64,000 nt of DNA from Cupriavidus neocaledonicus (GCF_000372525.1 NZ_AQUR01000103.1:1-64000), one strand, 5' to 3'. Positions 23,878 to 32,998 are shown, numbered from the stretch's first letter. Notes: a model not told the origin generated them from the letters alone. Numbers and translations: made by a program.

Positions 23878-25224
23878 TTAACGTGCCGGTGCCGGCTTGC
23901 CGCGCAGCTGGCGGATGCCCACCAGCACCAGCACCGCGGCCAGCACTTCGATCACTGCCACCAGGTACAGCCCCGAGGTGAGCTTGCCGGTGGTGTTCTT
24001 GACCAGCCCCATCACGTACGGGGCGCCGAAGCCGGCCAGGTTGGCCACCGAGTTGATCAGCGCCACGCCCACCGCGGCGGCGCTGCCGGCCAAGTAGCGG
24101 TTGGGCAGCTGCCAGAACACCGGGATCGCGCTCATGGTGCCCACCAGCGCGGCGGTCATGGCCAGCAGCGCGATCACCGGCGACAGCACCTGCGCGCCCA
24201 GCAGCACCGCCAGCACGGCCATGGCACCGCCGCCGACCAGCGCCGCGCCGCTGAAATGCCAGCGCACTTCGTTGCGGCGGTCGGAATGCGCGCCGTTGAG
24301 GATCATGCCGGCGGCGCCGCACAGGTAGGCCACCGCGGCGATCCAGCCCACCGCCATCGGTGTGGTGAAGCCCACGTCCTTGATGATGGTCGGGATCCAG
24401 AAGGTCAGCGTCGAGTTGGCGCACAGCAGGCAGAAGAAGATCGCGATCAGCAGCCAGACCTTAGGATTGGTGAAGGGCGTGCGCCAGTCGTGGCCGCGCT
24501 CGCCCATCGCCGCGTGGTCGCGCCTGAGCGCGTCCTGCACCACGCGCTTCTCGGCGTCGGACAGCCAGCGCGCCTGCTCGGGCTTGTCGGTCATGTAGAA
24601 CCAGGCAAAGATGCCGGCCAGCACCGACGGGATGCCTTCCAGGATGAACAGCCACTGCCAGCCGTGCATGCCGTTGACACCCGCCATGCCGGTCATGATC
24701 CAGCCGGCCAGCGGGCCGCCCAGCACGCCGGCGATGGCGGACGCCGACATGAAGGTGCCGAAGGCGCGCGCGCGGCGCTGCGAGGGGTACCAGTAGGTCA
24801 GGTACAGGATCACGCCGGGGTAGAAGCCGGCCTCGAACGCGCCCAGCAGGAAGCGCAGGATGTAGAACTGCGTGGGCGTGGTGACGTAGCTCTGCAGCAT
24901 GCAGATCACGCCCCAGCAGATGGTGATGCGCATGATCGTCTTCTTGGCGCCGATCTTCTGCAGCAGCATGTTCGACGGCACTTCGAAGAAGAAGTAGCCC
25001 AGGAAAAAGATGCCCGCGCCCAGCCCGTACACGGCTTCGCTGAAGCGCAGCGCGTCCAGCATCTGCAGCTTGGCGAAGCCGATGTTGACGCGGTCCAGCC
25101 ACGCCAGCACCCACAGCACCCCGAGGAAGGGCAGCAGGCGCCAGGTTACCTTGCGGTAGACGCTGTCCTCGGCGTCTTCGGCGGTGCCGGCGAAGACCGG
25201 TATGCCTTGTTTCGTGATCGACAT
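23878..25224 (-). CDS. MFS transporter, ACS family (ureide/urate uptake candidate)
   Basis: A 448-residue, 12-helix anion:cation symporter family permease. Its N-terminal signature WLDRVNIGFAKLQM, FFEVPSN and FGTFMSASAIAGVLGGPL are typical of organic-anion uptake. The start at 25224 has AGGAGA upstream. It is first in the operon with the two hydroxyisourate hydrolases and divergent from a LysR. A urate, hydroxyisourate or OHCU uptake role is an inference from context. Two further family members occur at 36280 and 45692. Confidence 0.82.
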   Translation of the reverse strand: MSITKQGIPVFAGTAEDAEDSVYRKVTWRLLPFLGVLWVLAWLDRVNIGFAKLQMLDALRFSEAVYGLGAGIFFLGYFFFEVPSNMLLQKIGAKKTIMRITICWGVICMLQSYVTTPTQFYILRFLLGAFEAGFYPGVILYLTYWYPSQRRARAFGTFMSASAIAGVLGGPLAGWIMTGMAGVNGMHGWQWLFILEGIPSVLAGIFAWFYMTDKPEQARWLSDAEKRVVQDALRRDHAAMGERGHDWRTPFTNPKVWLLIAIFFCLLCANSTLTFWIPTIIKDVGFTTPMAVGWIAAVAYLCGAAGMILNGAHSDRRNEVRWHFSGAALVGGGAMAVLAVLLGAQVLSPVIALLAMTAALVGTMSAIPVFWQLPNRYLAGSAAAVGVALINSVANLAGFGAPYVMGLVKNTTGKLTSGLYLVAVIEVLAAVLVLVGIRQLRGKPAPAR

Positions 25225-25614
25225 GATGTCTCCTGTCTTGTGGTGTTCTGCCAGGCCGGGCCTGGTGGCGGTGCATGCGCTCCGCCGGGTTGGGAGCAAG
25301 TATATGAATGGCCCGCCGATGCGAAACGAGGGGGCTGGTATAGGCCCCATAGCAGCGTCGATATGGGCCGCCATCCCTTGCCTGGCGCGGGTTTGCGGGC
25401 AGCGGCGGCGGCTGCCGGCGGACCTATGGATTACCCTGACCGGCCCGCGGCGGGGATGCCGCGCATGCGCAGCGGCGGCGCCTGTGCGGGTTCCACCGGT
25501 TGCCGTGCGGTGCGCGACACGCTACAAAGTCGCCATGGCCTGGCATACCGGCACCGCCGCGAGCGGCGGCAGCCGCACTCGCCATGCCTTCCTTTTTCTT
25601 GCCACGGACTCAAC
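25225..25614. other. Divergent control region of the ureide operon and its LysR
   Basis: This 390-bp region has no convincing gene. It contains the LysR-type palindrome at 25334-25356. A minus-strand -10-like TATACT lies at 25304-25299, about 75 bp ahead of the permease start. The part between about 25370 and 25600 shows nothing specific beyond GC-rich short inverted repeats. Confidence 0.55.
25334..25356. promoter_or_regulatory. LysR box of the ureide operon
   Basis: GCTG-N-TAT-N7-ATA-N-CAGC is a symmetric 23-bp element with an inner T-N11-A core, the hallmark of LysR-regulator recognition sites. It sits in the gap between the permease and the LysR gene, 30 bp upstream of a minus-strand TATACT. 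Confidence 0.55.
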
Positions 25615-26559
25615 ATGATTCGCGCCGACGACCCGTTCGACACCTACCTGCTGCGCGTGCTGTGCATCCTGATCGCCGAGCAGAGCGTGTCGCGCACGGC
25701 GATCCGCCTGAACCAGTCGCAGCCGGCCATCAGCGCCGCGCTCAAGCGCCTGCGCGCGATCTTCAACGACCCGCTGCTGACGCGCGAGAAGAACGTGATG
25801 GTGCCGACCGAGCGCGCGCTGCAGCTGGCGCGCAACGCCCAGGCCGCGCTCAGCGCGCTCGACAACCTGCTGGTCTCGGACGACCGCTTCGATCCGGCCA
25901 CCACCGAGCAGAGCTTCGTGGTGGCGATGCCGGACTACCTGGCGCCGCCGTTCTTTGCGCACGTGGTGCGCGCGGTGCGCCGCGCCGCGCCGCATGCGCG
26001 GCTGTCGGCGCTGCCGCTCGGGGCCAGCTTCGACTATGAGCAGGCGCTGTCGGCGGGCGCGGTCGATATCGTGATCGGCAACTGGCCCAATCCGCCCGAG
26101 CACCTGCACCTGTCGGTGCTGCTGGAAGACGAGGTGGTGTGCGTGGTGGCGCAGGACAGCGTGCACGCGCAGCCCGGCAAGTTCACCGCGCAGGCCTACC
26201 TGGGCGCATCGCATATCGTGCCGACGCCGTATTCGCGCGACCAGCGCGGGCTGGTGGATGCGGGCCTGAGCACCATGCGCGTGCATCGCGACAACCGGGT
26301 CAGCTGTCCTTACTTCAACCTCGCGCCCAGCCTGATCCCCGGCACCGATCTGATCCTGACCACCGCGCGCCACTTCGCCAACTACCACGCGCAGCATGTG
26401 CCGCTGGCGGTGCTGGAACCGCCGATCGAGTTCCCCTTCATGCGCTTCTACCAGCTGTGGCACCCGTCGCGCCACCGCTCGGCCGCGCATGTGTGGCTGC
26501 GCGGCATGCTGAGCGCGGCCTCGCAGGAACTGCGCGACCTGCGCGACCTGCACCGTTAG
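25615..26559 (+). CDS. LysR-type regulator of the ureide cluster
   Basis: A 314-residue LysR regulator of the NodD/MexT-like branch. The helix-turn-helix (about residues 18-60) includes SRTAIRLNQSQPAISAALKRLR, and the effector domain follows. The start at 25615 fits family length. An open frame runs far upstream but its extension is not LysR-like. It lies between the permease/hydrolase operon (divergent) and uraD (same strand, 123 bp further on). The probable effector is urate or a breakdown product, by context. Confidence 0.83.
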   Translation: MIRADDPFDTYLLRVLCILIAEQSVSRTAIRLNQSQPAISAALKRLRAIFNDPLLTREKNVMVPTERALQLARNAQAALSALDNLLVSDDRFDPATTEQSFVVAMPDYLAPPFFAHVVRAVRRAAPHARLSALPLGASFDYEQALSAGAVDIVIGNWPNPPEHLHLSVLLEDEVVCVVAQDSVHAQPGKFTAQAYLGASHIVPTPYSRDQRGLVDAGLSTMRVHRDNRVSCPYFNLAPSLIPGTDLILTTARHFANYHAQHVPLAVLEPPIEFPFMRFYQLWHPSRHRSAAHVWLRGMLSAASQELRDLRDLHR

Positions 26560-26682
26560 CGGTATCGGTTTCTGTTATGCGATCTATAGGGCGCGGGCTC
26601 TCGCCGCTGCGGCGGGGCGTTCCTATACTCGGCCCCGTATTCAACGATTGCCCTTGCGGGAATCCCTACGGGAGAAGCCTCC

Positions 26683-27201
26683 ATGTCTCAACCCCTCGAC
26701 CTGGCGTCGGTCAACGCGCTGGACGAAGCGGCCTTTGCCGAGGCCTTCGGCAGCGTGTTCGAACACTTTCCGCAGGCCGCGGCAGGCGCCTGGGCGCAGC
26801 GGCCGTTCGCCTCGGTGGCAGCACTGCATGGCGCGATGATGGACGTGGTGCGCAAGCTGGACGCGCCGCGTCAGTGCGATTTCCTGAACCTGCACCCGCA
26901 GCTGTCGGCGCGCAATATCCGCGCGGGCACCATGACGGCGGATTCCAACGCCGAGCAGAAGAGCGCCGGACTGGATGCGATGTCGGTGCAGCAGGAAGCC
27001 GCGCTGGACCGGCTCAATGCCGACTACCAGGCCCGCCACGGCTTCCCCTTCATCATCTGCGTGCGCCACTACACCCGCGAAGGCATCTTTGCCGCGTTCG
27101 AGCGCCGCATCGGCCGCAGCACGCAGCAGGAGCTGGACGAGGCGCTGGCCCAGATCGCGGCCATCACGCGGGCACGGCTGGCGGCGCGCCTGGCCGGCTG
27201 A
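26683..27201 (+). CDS. uraD: OHCU decarboxylase
   Basis: A 172-residue 2-oxo-4-hydroxy-4-carboxy-5-ureidoimidazoline decarboxylase, the last step from urate to (S)-allantoin (EC 4.1.1.97). Family marks include FLNLHPQLSAR with the catalytic His, the QQEAALDRLNADYQARHGFPF segment and a VRH near the C-terminal half. It partners with UraH. A -10-like TATACT lies at 26624-26629 upstream, so it may have its own promoter separate from the LysR gene. Confidence 0.9.
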   Translation: MSQPLDLASVNALDEAAFAEAFGSVFEHFPQAAAGAWAQRPFASVAALHGAMMDVVRKLDAPRQCDFLNLHPQLSARNIRAGTMTADSNAEQKSAGLDAMSVQQEAALDRLNADYQARHGFPFIICVRHYTREGIFAAFERRIGRSTQQELDEALAQIAAITRARLAARLAG

Positions 27202-27210
27202 GCACGGCGG

Positions 27211-27876
27211 CTATCCAGCCGCTTCCAGGCCCAGCGCCAGCATCCCCACCAGCATCAGGCTCAGGGCCCAGAGCGCCTCCAGGTTGAACCAGCTGCGCGA
27301 GACGAACTGCAGCCCCAGGTAGCGGTAGACCAGCCACGCCATGCCGCCGCCCATGGCAAACATCGCCAGCGTATGCAGCAGCGCCACCGCCAGCGCCATG
27401 CCGAGGTTAGCACCGGCGAGCGTGGCGGCGGCCTGGTGCCCCGGCTCGCTATCGGTGCGGCACAGGCCAAGATAGATCGGCACCAGCATCAGCCCGGCAC
27501 CATGCGCGATCGCCACCGCGAACGACCACAGTGCCAGGCGCGACGGCGCGATGCGCACCAGCGCGCGCGGATGGCCGCGCCTGAGCAGCAGCGCGATGCC
27601 GCAGCCGATCAGCAGCACGCTGGCGCCGATGCGGATCTGCGCCTGCCAGGCGACCAGCGCGGCCAGCATGCCGAACGGCAACGTCACCGCCAGCACCGCC
27701 AGCGCGTGCCCGGCCGCCAGATACCCGAGCGCGGCGACGAGCGCTCGGCCGCTGTGCGCCAGCAGCCCGTTCGATACGGCCAGAGGCCATCCCATCGCCG
27801 GGTTGACGCCGTGATAGAGCCCGCTGGCCAGCACCGCCGACCACAGGCCAAGCTGTTCCCACGCGTGACCGGTCAA
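27211..27876 (-). CDS. Polytopic membrane protein coupled to SBP56
   Basis: A 221-residue membrane protein with about six hydrophobic segments. The first bears a conserved-looking GLYHGVNPAMGWPLA motif. It begins at TTG 27876, which overlaps the SBP56 stop codon (TTGA), so translation is coupled. No signal for a known transporter class was recognised. The HG-N-P motif in a helix is reminiscent of metal/thiol-linked membrane proteins but I cannot assign a family. Because of the overlap it is probably a partner of the SBP56 protein, for example in metal delivery or sulfide/thiol handling. That is inference. Confidence 0.65.
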   Translation of the reverse strand: MTGHAWEQLGLWSAVLASGLYHGVNPAMGWPLAVSNGLLAHSGRALVAALGYLAAGHALAVLAVTLPFGMLAALVAWQAQIRIGASVLLIGCGIALLLRRGHPRALVRIAPSRLALWSFAVAIAHGAGLMLVPIYLGLCRTDSEPGHQAAATLAGANLGMALAVALLHTLAMFAMGGGMAWLVYRYLGLQFVSRSWFNLEALWALSLMLVGMLALGLEAAG

Positions 27877-29279
27877 GCCCTGGCCGAGGGATAGCAAAAC
27901 GAATCGGTCGAGCAGTCGCCGCCTTCCAGCCGGATCTGGTGCGCGCGGTAGCCTTCGGGAAACTCGACCCAGTAATCGTCGGCCAGCGTCAGGCCGCCGT
28001 CCGCTGCGGCCCGCGCCATGACCTGCGCGCCGGGAATGCCGTCGGGGTAGAACTGCTGGTCCCAGCTGGAATACAGCGAGTTGGTCCAGTAGACGCGCTC
28101 GCCGTCGCGGCTGATCTCCACCATCTGCGGGCCGCCGGCGAAGGGCTTGCCATTGGGGTGCGGGGTGCGCCGGACCATGCCGCCGAGATGGACCGAGCCC
28201 GCCAGCCGGGGCTTGCGCGGATCGGTGACGTCGTACTGGCGCATCTCGCCCGTGCCCCAGCACGACACATAGAGGAATTTGTCGTCCAGCGACAGGTCGA
28301 TATCGGTCACCAGCGGCGGCACCGCGCCGAAGCCTTGCAGCAGCGGCGGCAGCTGGCTGGGATCGGCGGGCTCGGCCGGGATCGTCGCCGTCTTCTCGGC
28401 GTGGAACTTGCCGTCCTCGCGCCACCAGGTCCAGATCGAGCCTTCCAGGTTGGTGGTGTCGACCACCACGCCGACGAAGCCGTACTCGCGCACCGGATCA
28501 TGCGCGGGCCGCACTTCCAGCGCCATCTGGTGATTGGCGCCGAGGTCGATGGTCTGCACGTTGCGGCGCGCGCGCAGGTCCCAGAAATGCAGCTTGTGGC
28601 CGTAGCGGTTGCCGAGCAGGTCCTCGGGCACCAGACCGTTCTCGAACTGCGGCGGCAGGGCCCATTCGCTCGACACCATGTAGTCGCGCGGCAGGTTCCA
28701 CCAGAAATCGTAGTGCTTCTCCTGCGCGCCGCGGTCGATCTCCCAGCGGCCCAGCACCTCGAAGGTCTCGCAGTCCATGATGAAGATCCCGGGCGGGCCA
28801 TCGGTGCCATCCGGCCCGCTGCCGCCCAGTGTGCTGACATAGATGCCCTCCGGGCCGCAGTGCACGGTATGCGGCCGCGAATAGCCGGTCTTGCGGAAGA
28901 TCTCGTCGGGCTCGACGATCTTGTGGATGCGCGCCTGGGTCGGATGCGGCCTGGTGTCGACGATATACAGGCGCGACGAGCGCATCCCCGGGATGATCAG
29001 GTAGCGCCGCTCCAGGAACGCATGGCCGGTCAGCGGCGACAGCGCCGACGAACACGCATTCCAGCCGAAGTGATGGAGCTCGTCGCCCTTGTGCGTCATC
29101 GGCACGGTATGCACCACCTGGCTGTAGGTCGGCGATCCGGGCTTGACGTCGATCACCGCAAGCGCGTCGGGCTGCGCGCCATCGGGGCTGAGCAGCACGG
29201 TATAGGCAAAGGATTCCGCTGGCGCGCTGATCGCTAGCTCCGGCGAGGCGTGAAACGTCGGATCTGGCCGCATGTTCAT
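27873..29279 (-). CDS. SBP56 family protein (methanethiol oxidase type)
   Basis: A 468-residue selenium-binding protein 56 homologue, the family of bacterial methanethiol oxidase (MtoX; copper-dependent, methanethiol to formaldehyde, sulfide and hydrogen peroxide). Signatures include HHFGWNACSSAL, YSRPHTVHCGPEGIY, KHYDFWWNLPR and VSCWGTGEMRQYDV, covering the metal-binding His and Cys residues. No export signal is seen at the N terminus, whereas characterised MtoX is periplasmic, so the cellular role may differ. AGGGAGGG precedes the start at 29279. It is first in a two-gene operon with a membrane protein and is divergent from a thioesterase gene. A perfect palindrome lies in the gap. Confidence 0.85.
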   Translation of the reverse strand: MNMRPDPTFHASPELAISAPAESFAYTVLLSPDGAQPDALAVIDVKPGSPTYSQVVHTVPMTHKGDELHHFGWNACSSALSPLTGHAFLERRYLIIPGMRSSRLYIVDTRPHPTQARIHKIVEPDEIFRKTGYSRPHTVHCGPEGIYVSTLGGSGPDGTDGPPGIFIMDCETFEVLGRWEIDRGAQEKHYDFWWNLPRDYMVSSEWALPPQFENGLVPEDLLGNRYGHKLHFWDLRARRNVQTIDLGANHQMALEVRPAHDPVREYGFVGVVVDTTNLEGSIWTWWREDGKFHAEKTATIPAEPADPSQLPPLLQGFGAVPPLVTDIDLSLDDKFLYVSCWGTGEMRQYDVTDPRKPRLAGSVHLGGMVRRTPHPNGKPFAGGPQMVEISRDGERVYWTNSLYSSWDQQFYPDGIPGAQVMARAAADGGLTLADDYWVEFPEGYRAHQIRLEGGDCSTDSFCYPSARA

Positions 29280-29360
29280 GGTGTGCCCTCCCTGGTCCTG
29301 GCGGACCTTGCGACATCGCCGGTACGTCACCTGGCGCGTGGCCGAGTGCGCGGTAAGCCT

Positions 29361-29373
29361 ACCTAGCCTAGGT
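29361..29373. promoter_or_regulatory. Palindrome between SBP56 and thioesterase genes
   Basis: ACCTAG-C-CTAGGT is a perfect 13-bp palindrome around a central C. It contains two CTAG tetranucleotides, which are rare in most bacterial genomes. It sits 82 bp upstream of the SBP56 start, a good position for an operator. The cognate regulator is unknown. Confidence 0.45.
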
Positions 29374-29521
29374 CGTTCTGCATGCCGAGTCAAAGCCGCG
29401 CGTACCGGGCCACGGGCGTGGATTCATGCACGCGGAAGGTCCGGTTTGCGAAATACAGATGGTCGGAAACACGCGGATCGCGCACAAAGGAGGCTTGATC
29501 AGGCAAAGGAACATCCGGGCG

Positions 29522-29938
29522 ATGGACGCGGCAATCGTGGAAGGCAAGGACCAGGCTTACGGCCTCGACAATCCGGCACTGGAAAGCATCGGGGTCAGGA
29601 TCACCCATTGGCGCGACGACCATGTCGAGCTGGAACTGCCGCTGGCGCGCAGCATGCTCAACCGCAGCCGCGTCGTGCATGGCGGCACGATCTGCACCTT
29701 GCTCGATGCCGCCACCGGCTATGCCGGCCTCTACGCCGCGCCGGGCGAGAACCCGCGGCACGCGGTCACGCTGTCGCTGACGTCGAACTTCCTCAGCAAC
29801 GGGACTGGCAAGCTTCTGACGGCGAAAGGCATGGTCGACCGGCGCGGGCGTTCGATCTTCTTTTCCCGGGCGGAGGTGTGGCTGGATGGCGAACTGCTGG
29901 TGGCCACCGGTGTCGCCACGATGAAGTACCTGAAGTAA
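29522..29938 (+). CDS. PaaI-family hotdog thioesterase
   Basis: A 138-residue hotdog-fold acyl-CoA thioesterase. The active-site strand and helix are seen as NRSRVVHGGTICTLLDAATGYAG with the HGG motif, followed by VTLSLTSNFLS. The start at 29522 gives normal family length; an upstream in-frame start adds 32 unrelated residues. Cytosolic, with unknown acyl-CoA substrate. It is divergent from SBP56 and convergent with the AraC gene. Confidence 0.8.
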   Translation: MDAAIVEGKDQAYGLDNPALESIGVRITHWRDDHVELELPLARSMLNRSRVVHGGTICTLLDAATGYAGLYAAPGENPRHAVTLSLTSNFLSNGTGKLLTAKGMVDRRGRSIFFSRAEVWLDGELLVATGVATMKYLK

Positions 29939-29948
29939 GCGGCCCGCC

Positions 29949-30947
29949 TCAGGCGCCGTCCTGGCGCCAGCGCGTCGGCGACTTGCCGAACTGCGCCGCG
30001 AACCAGCGCGAGAAGGCGCTCGGTTCCGAAAATCCCAGCAAGGTGGCGACCTGCGCCAGCGGGCGCCCCGGAGCCTGCAGATGGCGCTGCGCCAGCTCGC
30101 GGCGCACCTCATTGACCAGTGCGGAAAACGTCAGCCCATCCTGTTCCAGCTGGCGCTGCAAGGTGCGCGGGCTGGTGCCGAGGCTTTGCGCGACCTGTTC
30201 CACCGCGCCACGTCCGCGCGGCAGCAGCTGGTTGAGGGTGCGCCGCACGTCCGCGGCGATGGATGGCTTGCCGGCGCCCGGTTGCAGGTCAAGGAAACCC
30301 CGCGCGTAGCCGGCCAGGCTGGCATCGGCCAGGGGATTGACGCGGTCGAGGTCGCCGCCGGCAAGCACCAGCCCGTCGAAGTCCGAACCAAATTCGATGC
30401 GCGGCCCGAACAGGCGCCGGTGGAGGCGCAGGTCGGCCGGCGCCGCATGCGCGAAATGCACGCTGTGCGGCATCCACGACTCGCCCAGCATGGCGCGGAT
30501 CAGGCTGTGCAATGCGGCCACGGTCAGTTCCATCGCCTGCCTGCCGGGCTGTTGCCGCCCGGTCTGCAGCGTCACGTGCAGCACCGCGACACCGGGATGC
30601 TCGGTGACCAGGATGGCGATGGAGTCGCTGAGCCAGTGGCGGTAGCGCTCGATCTCGGCCAGCGCGTCGCGCAGCGTGGGCTGGTGCTGCAACAGCAGGC
30701 TGACCGGGCCGAAGTCCGACAGGCGCCACGATTCACCCACCATCAGGCCAAGCGAATGGCAGCTGGTCTCGCGCGCCGAGGCCTCCAGCACTTGCGCCAG
30801 GCGCTGCTCGGGGATGCGCAGGTCGGGCGTGTACAGGCACGCCTGGTCCAGGCCTGCCCGGGCCACCATCCGCACCGGATCCAGGCCCGCGCCCCGGGCG
30901 ATTCCCAGGTATTTGGTCAGCGATGCGCTGCGAACGAGGACGGTCAT
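29949..30947 (-). CDS. AraC-family transcriptional regulator
   Basis: A 332-residue AraC regulator of the OruR/VirS-like type. It has an N-terminal arabinose-binding-type domain (about 20-205, ending near GLVLAGGDLDRVNPLAD) and a C-terminal AraC helix-turn-helix (about 230-325, SLGTSPRTLQRQL, then LLGFSEPSAFSRWF). The start at 30947 is the Met before VLVRSASL, the usual beginning of this branch. It is divergent from the quinone oxidoreductase of the dioxygenase/BKACE operon and likely activates it. Confidence 0.85.
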   Translation of the reverse strand: MTVLVRSASLTKYLGIARGAGLDPVRMVARAGLDQACLYTPDLRIPEQRLAQVLEASARETSCHSLGLMVGESWRLSDFGPVSLLLQHQPTLRDALAEIERYRHWLSDSIAILVTEHPGVAVLHVTLQTGRQQPGRQAMELTVAALHSLIRAMLGESWMPHSVHFAHAAPADLRLHRRLFGPRIEFGSDFDGLVLAGGDLDRVNPLADASLAGYARGFLDLQPGAGKPSIAADVRRTLNQLLPRGRGAVEQVAQSLGTSPRTLQRQLEQDGLTFSALVNEVRRELAQRHLQAPGRPLAQVATLLGFSEPSAFSRWFAAQFGKSPTRWRQDGA

Positions 30948-31110
30948 GGGGGCTGCCGCGAGAGTGGGGTGGGGGCGTCGGTCGTGGCTGTCGTCAAATG
31001 GCAAATCGTGGCGCGATCGGTCAAGGGCGCCGCGCCCCGGCTGTCTCACAATCGACTGCGCCGCGCCAATGATAGCGGCGCGCGCAGGACACCACAATCA
31101 GGAGACAGCC

Positions 31111-32091
31111 TTGGCCAAAGCCATTCGCATGTACGAGACCGGAGGCCCCGAAGTCCTCCGCTACGAGGACGCCGAAGTCGGCGATCCGGGCCCGGGCGAG
31201 GTACGGATCCGCCACGTCGCGGTCGGCCTCAACTATGCCGACACTTACTTCCGCAACGGCACCTACCCGGTGCCGCTGCCCAGCGGCATGGGGGTCGAGG
31301 CGGCCGGCGTGGTGCAGGCGGTGGGCCCGGGCGTGACCCACATCGCGGAGGGCGACCGCGTCACCTATACCGGCTTCACCAACACACTGGGTGCCTACTG
31401 CAGCGAGCGCCTGGTGCCGGCCGCGCCGCTGATCCACCTGCCGGATGCGATTTCCTTCGAGACCGCCGCGGCGATGACCATGCGCGGCCTGACCTCGGCC
31501 TACCTGATGCGCCGCATCTATCCATTCAGCGGCGGCGAGACCATCCTGCTGCACGCGGCCGCCGGCGGCGTCGGCCTGATCGTCTCGCAGTGGGCGAAGC
31601 TGCTCGGCCTGACCGTGATCGGCACGGTCTCGACCGAAGCCAAGGCCGAGCTGGCGCGCGCGCATGGCTGCGACCACGTCATCGACTACAGCCGCGAGGA
31701 CGTGGCAACGCGGGTGCGCGAGCTGACCGACGGCGCGGGCGTGTCGGTGGTGTTCGACAGCGTCGGCCGCAGCACCTTCCAGGCCTCGCTGGATTCACTC
31801 AGGCGGCGCGGCCTGATGGTCTGCGTCGGCACCGCCTCGGGAACGATTCCGCCGTTCGATCCGCAACTGCTGGCGCGGAAAGGCTCGCTCTACCTGACCC
31901 GTCCGGCGCTGGCCGACTACATCGCCGATCCCGCCGAGAAGGCCGAACTGGCCGCGGAAGTGTTCGGCCACGTGGCCGCCGGGCGACTTCGCATCGGCAT
32001 CAACCAGCGCTACGCGCTGCAGGATGCGGTCCAGGCCCACCGCGACCTGGAGTCGCGCCGGACCACCGGCTCATCGATCTTCGTGCTGTAA
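31111..32091 (+). CDS. NADPH:quinone oxidoreductase (zinc-free MDR)
   Basis: A 326-residue medium-chain dehydrogenase of the quinone oxidoreductase type. Signatures include VGLNYADTYFRNG, the AAAGGVGLIVSQWAK cofactor loop, and TRPALADYIA. It lacks the catalytic zinc cysteines, as expected for QOR. A TTG start at 31111 is preceded by AGGAGA at ideal spacing and the protein then begins with the usual strand. It would reduce quinones or enones with NADPH. It is the first gene of an operon with a TauD-type dioxygenase, a BKACE homologue and a Bug protein. Confidence 0.85.
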   Translation: MAKAIRMYETGGPEVLRYEDAEVGDPGPGEVRIRHVAVGLNYADTYFRNGTYPVPLPSGMGVEAAGVVQAVGPGVTHIAEGDRVTYTGFTNTLGAYCSERLVPAAPLIHLPDAISFETAAAMTMRGLTSAYLMRRIYPFSGGETILLHAAAGGVGLIVSQWAKLLGLTVIGTVSTEAKAELARAHGCDHVIDYSREDVATRVRELTDGAGVSVVFDSVGRSTFQASLDSLRRRGLMVCVGTASGTIPPFDPQLLARKGSLYLTRPALADYIADPAEKAELAAEVFGHVAAGRLRIGINQRYALQDAVQAHRDLESRRTTGSSIFVL

Positions 32092-32103
32092 AGGAGCGTC
32101 TTC

Positions 32104-32946
32104 ATGCAAGTCCAACAACTTACCTGCAGCATCGGCGCCGAACTGAGCGGCGTCAGCCTGGCCGATGCCGCGCGCGATGCGGCGCTGTTTGCCGAGATCA
32201 GGTCGCTGCTGCTCGAGCACAAGGTGCTGTTCCTGCGCGACCAGCAGATCTCGCGCGCCGACCACGTGGCGTTCGCGCGGCGCTTCGGCGAACTGGAAGA
32301 CCATCCGGTGGCGGGCAGCGATCCCGACCATCCCGGCCTGGTGCAGATCTACCGCAGCGACAAGCGCGAGAACTACGAGAACAGTTACCACACCGACGGC
32401 AGCTGGCGCGAATGCCCGCCGATGGGCTGCGTGCTGCGCTGCATCGAGTCGCCACCGGTCGGGGGCGACACCATCTGGGTCAACATGGCCGCGGCGTACG
32501 AGCACTTGCCCGAGGAAATCAGGCAGCGCATCGGCGGCCTGCGCGCCAAGCACGGCATCGAGCATTCCTTCGGCGCGGCGATGAGCCCGGAGAACCGTGC
32601 CAGGCTGGCCGCGCAGTACCCCGCGGTCGAGCACCCGGTGGTGCGCACGCATCCGGAGACCGGCGAGAAGGTGCTCTATGTCTGCGGCTTTTCCACCCAC
32701 TTCGTCAATTTCCACACGCCCGAGAACGTGCGCTACGGGCAGGACAAGACCCCGGGTGCGAGCCATCTGCTGAACTACCTGATCAGCCAGGCGGCGATTC
32801 CCGAGTACCAGGTGCGTTTCCGCTGGCAGCCCAACAGCGTGGCGATCTGGGACAACCGCTGCACCCAGCACTACGCGGTGCAGGACTACTGGCCGGCGCC
32901 GCGCAAGATGGAGCGCGCCGCGATCATCGGCGACAAGCCGTTCTGA
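32104..32946 (+). CDS. TauD/TfdA-family 2-oxoglutarate dioxygenase
   Basis: A 280-residue Fe(II)/2-oxoglutarate-dependent dioxygenase. The HxD pair is H96/D98 in YHTDGSW, and the distal His is H256 in WDNRCTQHYAV. The Arg that binds 2-oxoglutarate is in the C-terminal ERAAII segment. Family members hydroxylate taurine, alkylsulfates, phenoxyacetates or quaternary amines. It is 12 bp after the QOR gene, with a GGAGCG ribosome site. It is not adjacent to the tau transporter, and its neighbours (QOR, BKACE) point to a carbon substrate rather than taurine. The substrate is unknown. Confidence 0.85.
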   Translation: MQVQQLTCSIGAELSGVSLADAARDAALFAEIRSLLLEHKVLFLRDQQISRADHVAFARRFGELEDHPVAGSDPDHPGLVQIYRSDKRENYENSYHTDGSWRECPPMGCVLRCIESPPVGGDTIWVNMAAAYEHLPEEIRQRIGGLRAKHGIEHSFGAAMSPENRARLAAQYPAVEHPVVRTHPETGEKVLYVCGFSTHFVNFHTPENVRYGQDKTPGASHLLNYLISQAAIPEYQVRFRWQPNSVAIWDNRCTQHYAVQDYWPAPRKMERAAIIGDKPF

Positions 32947-32998
32947 GCCACGCCAGCGCCGCAAGCCTGGCCAGCACCACGATGAAAGGAGACATGCC

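Noticed and set aside
23677..25614. A 960-residue frame running into the LysR gene at 25615
   Set aside because: The upstream part is antisense to the permease gene and is low-complexity. Only the last 314 residues form a LysR protein.
32104..32946. The TauD-type dioxygenase as the missing TauD of the taurine transporter
   Set aside because: It is 14 kb away in an AraC-linked operon with QOR and BKACE. Neighbourhood argues against taurine, though sequence alone cannot exclude it.
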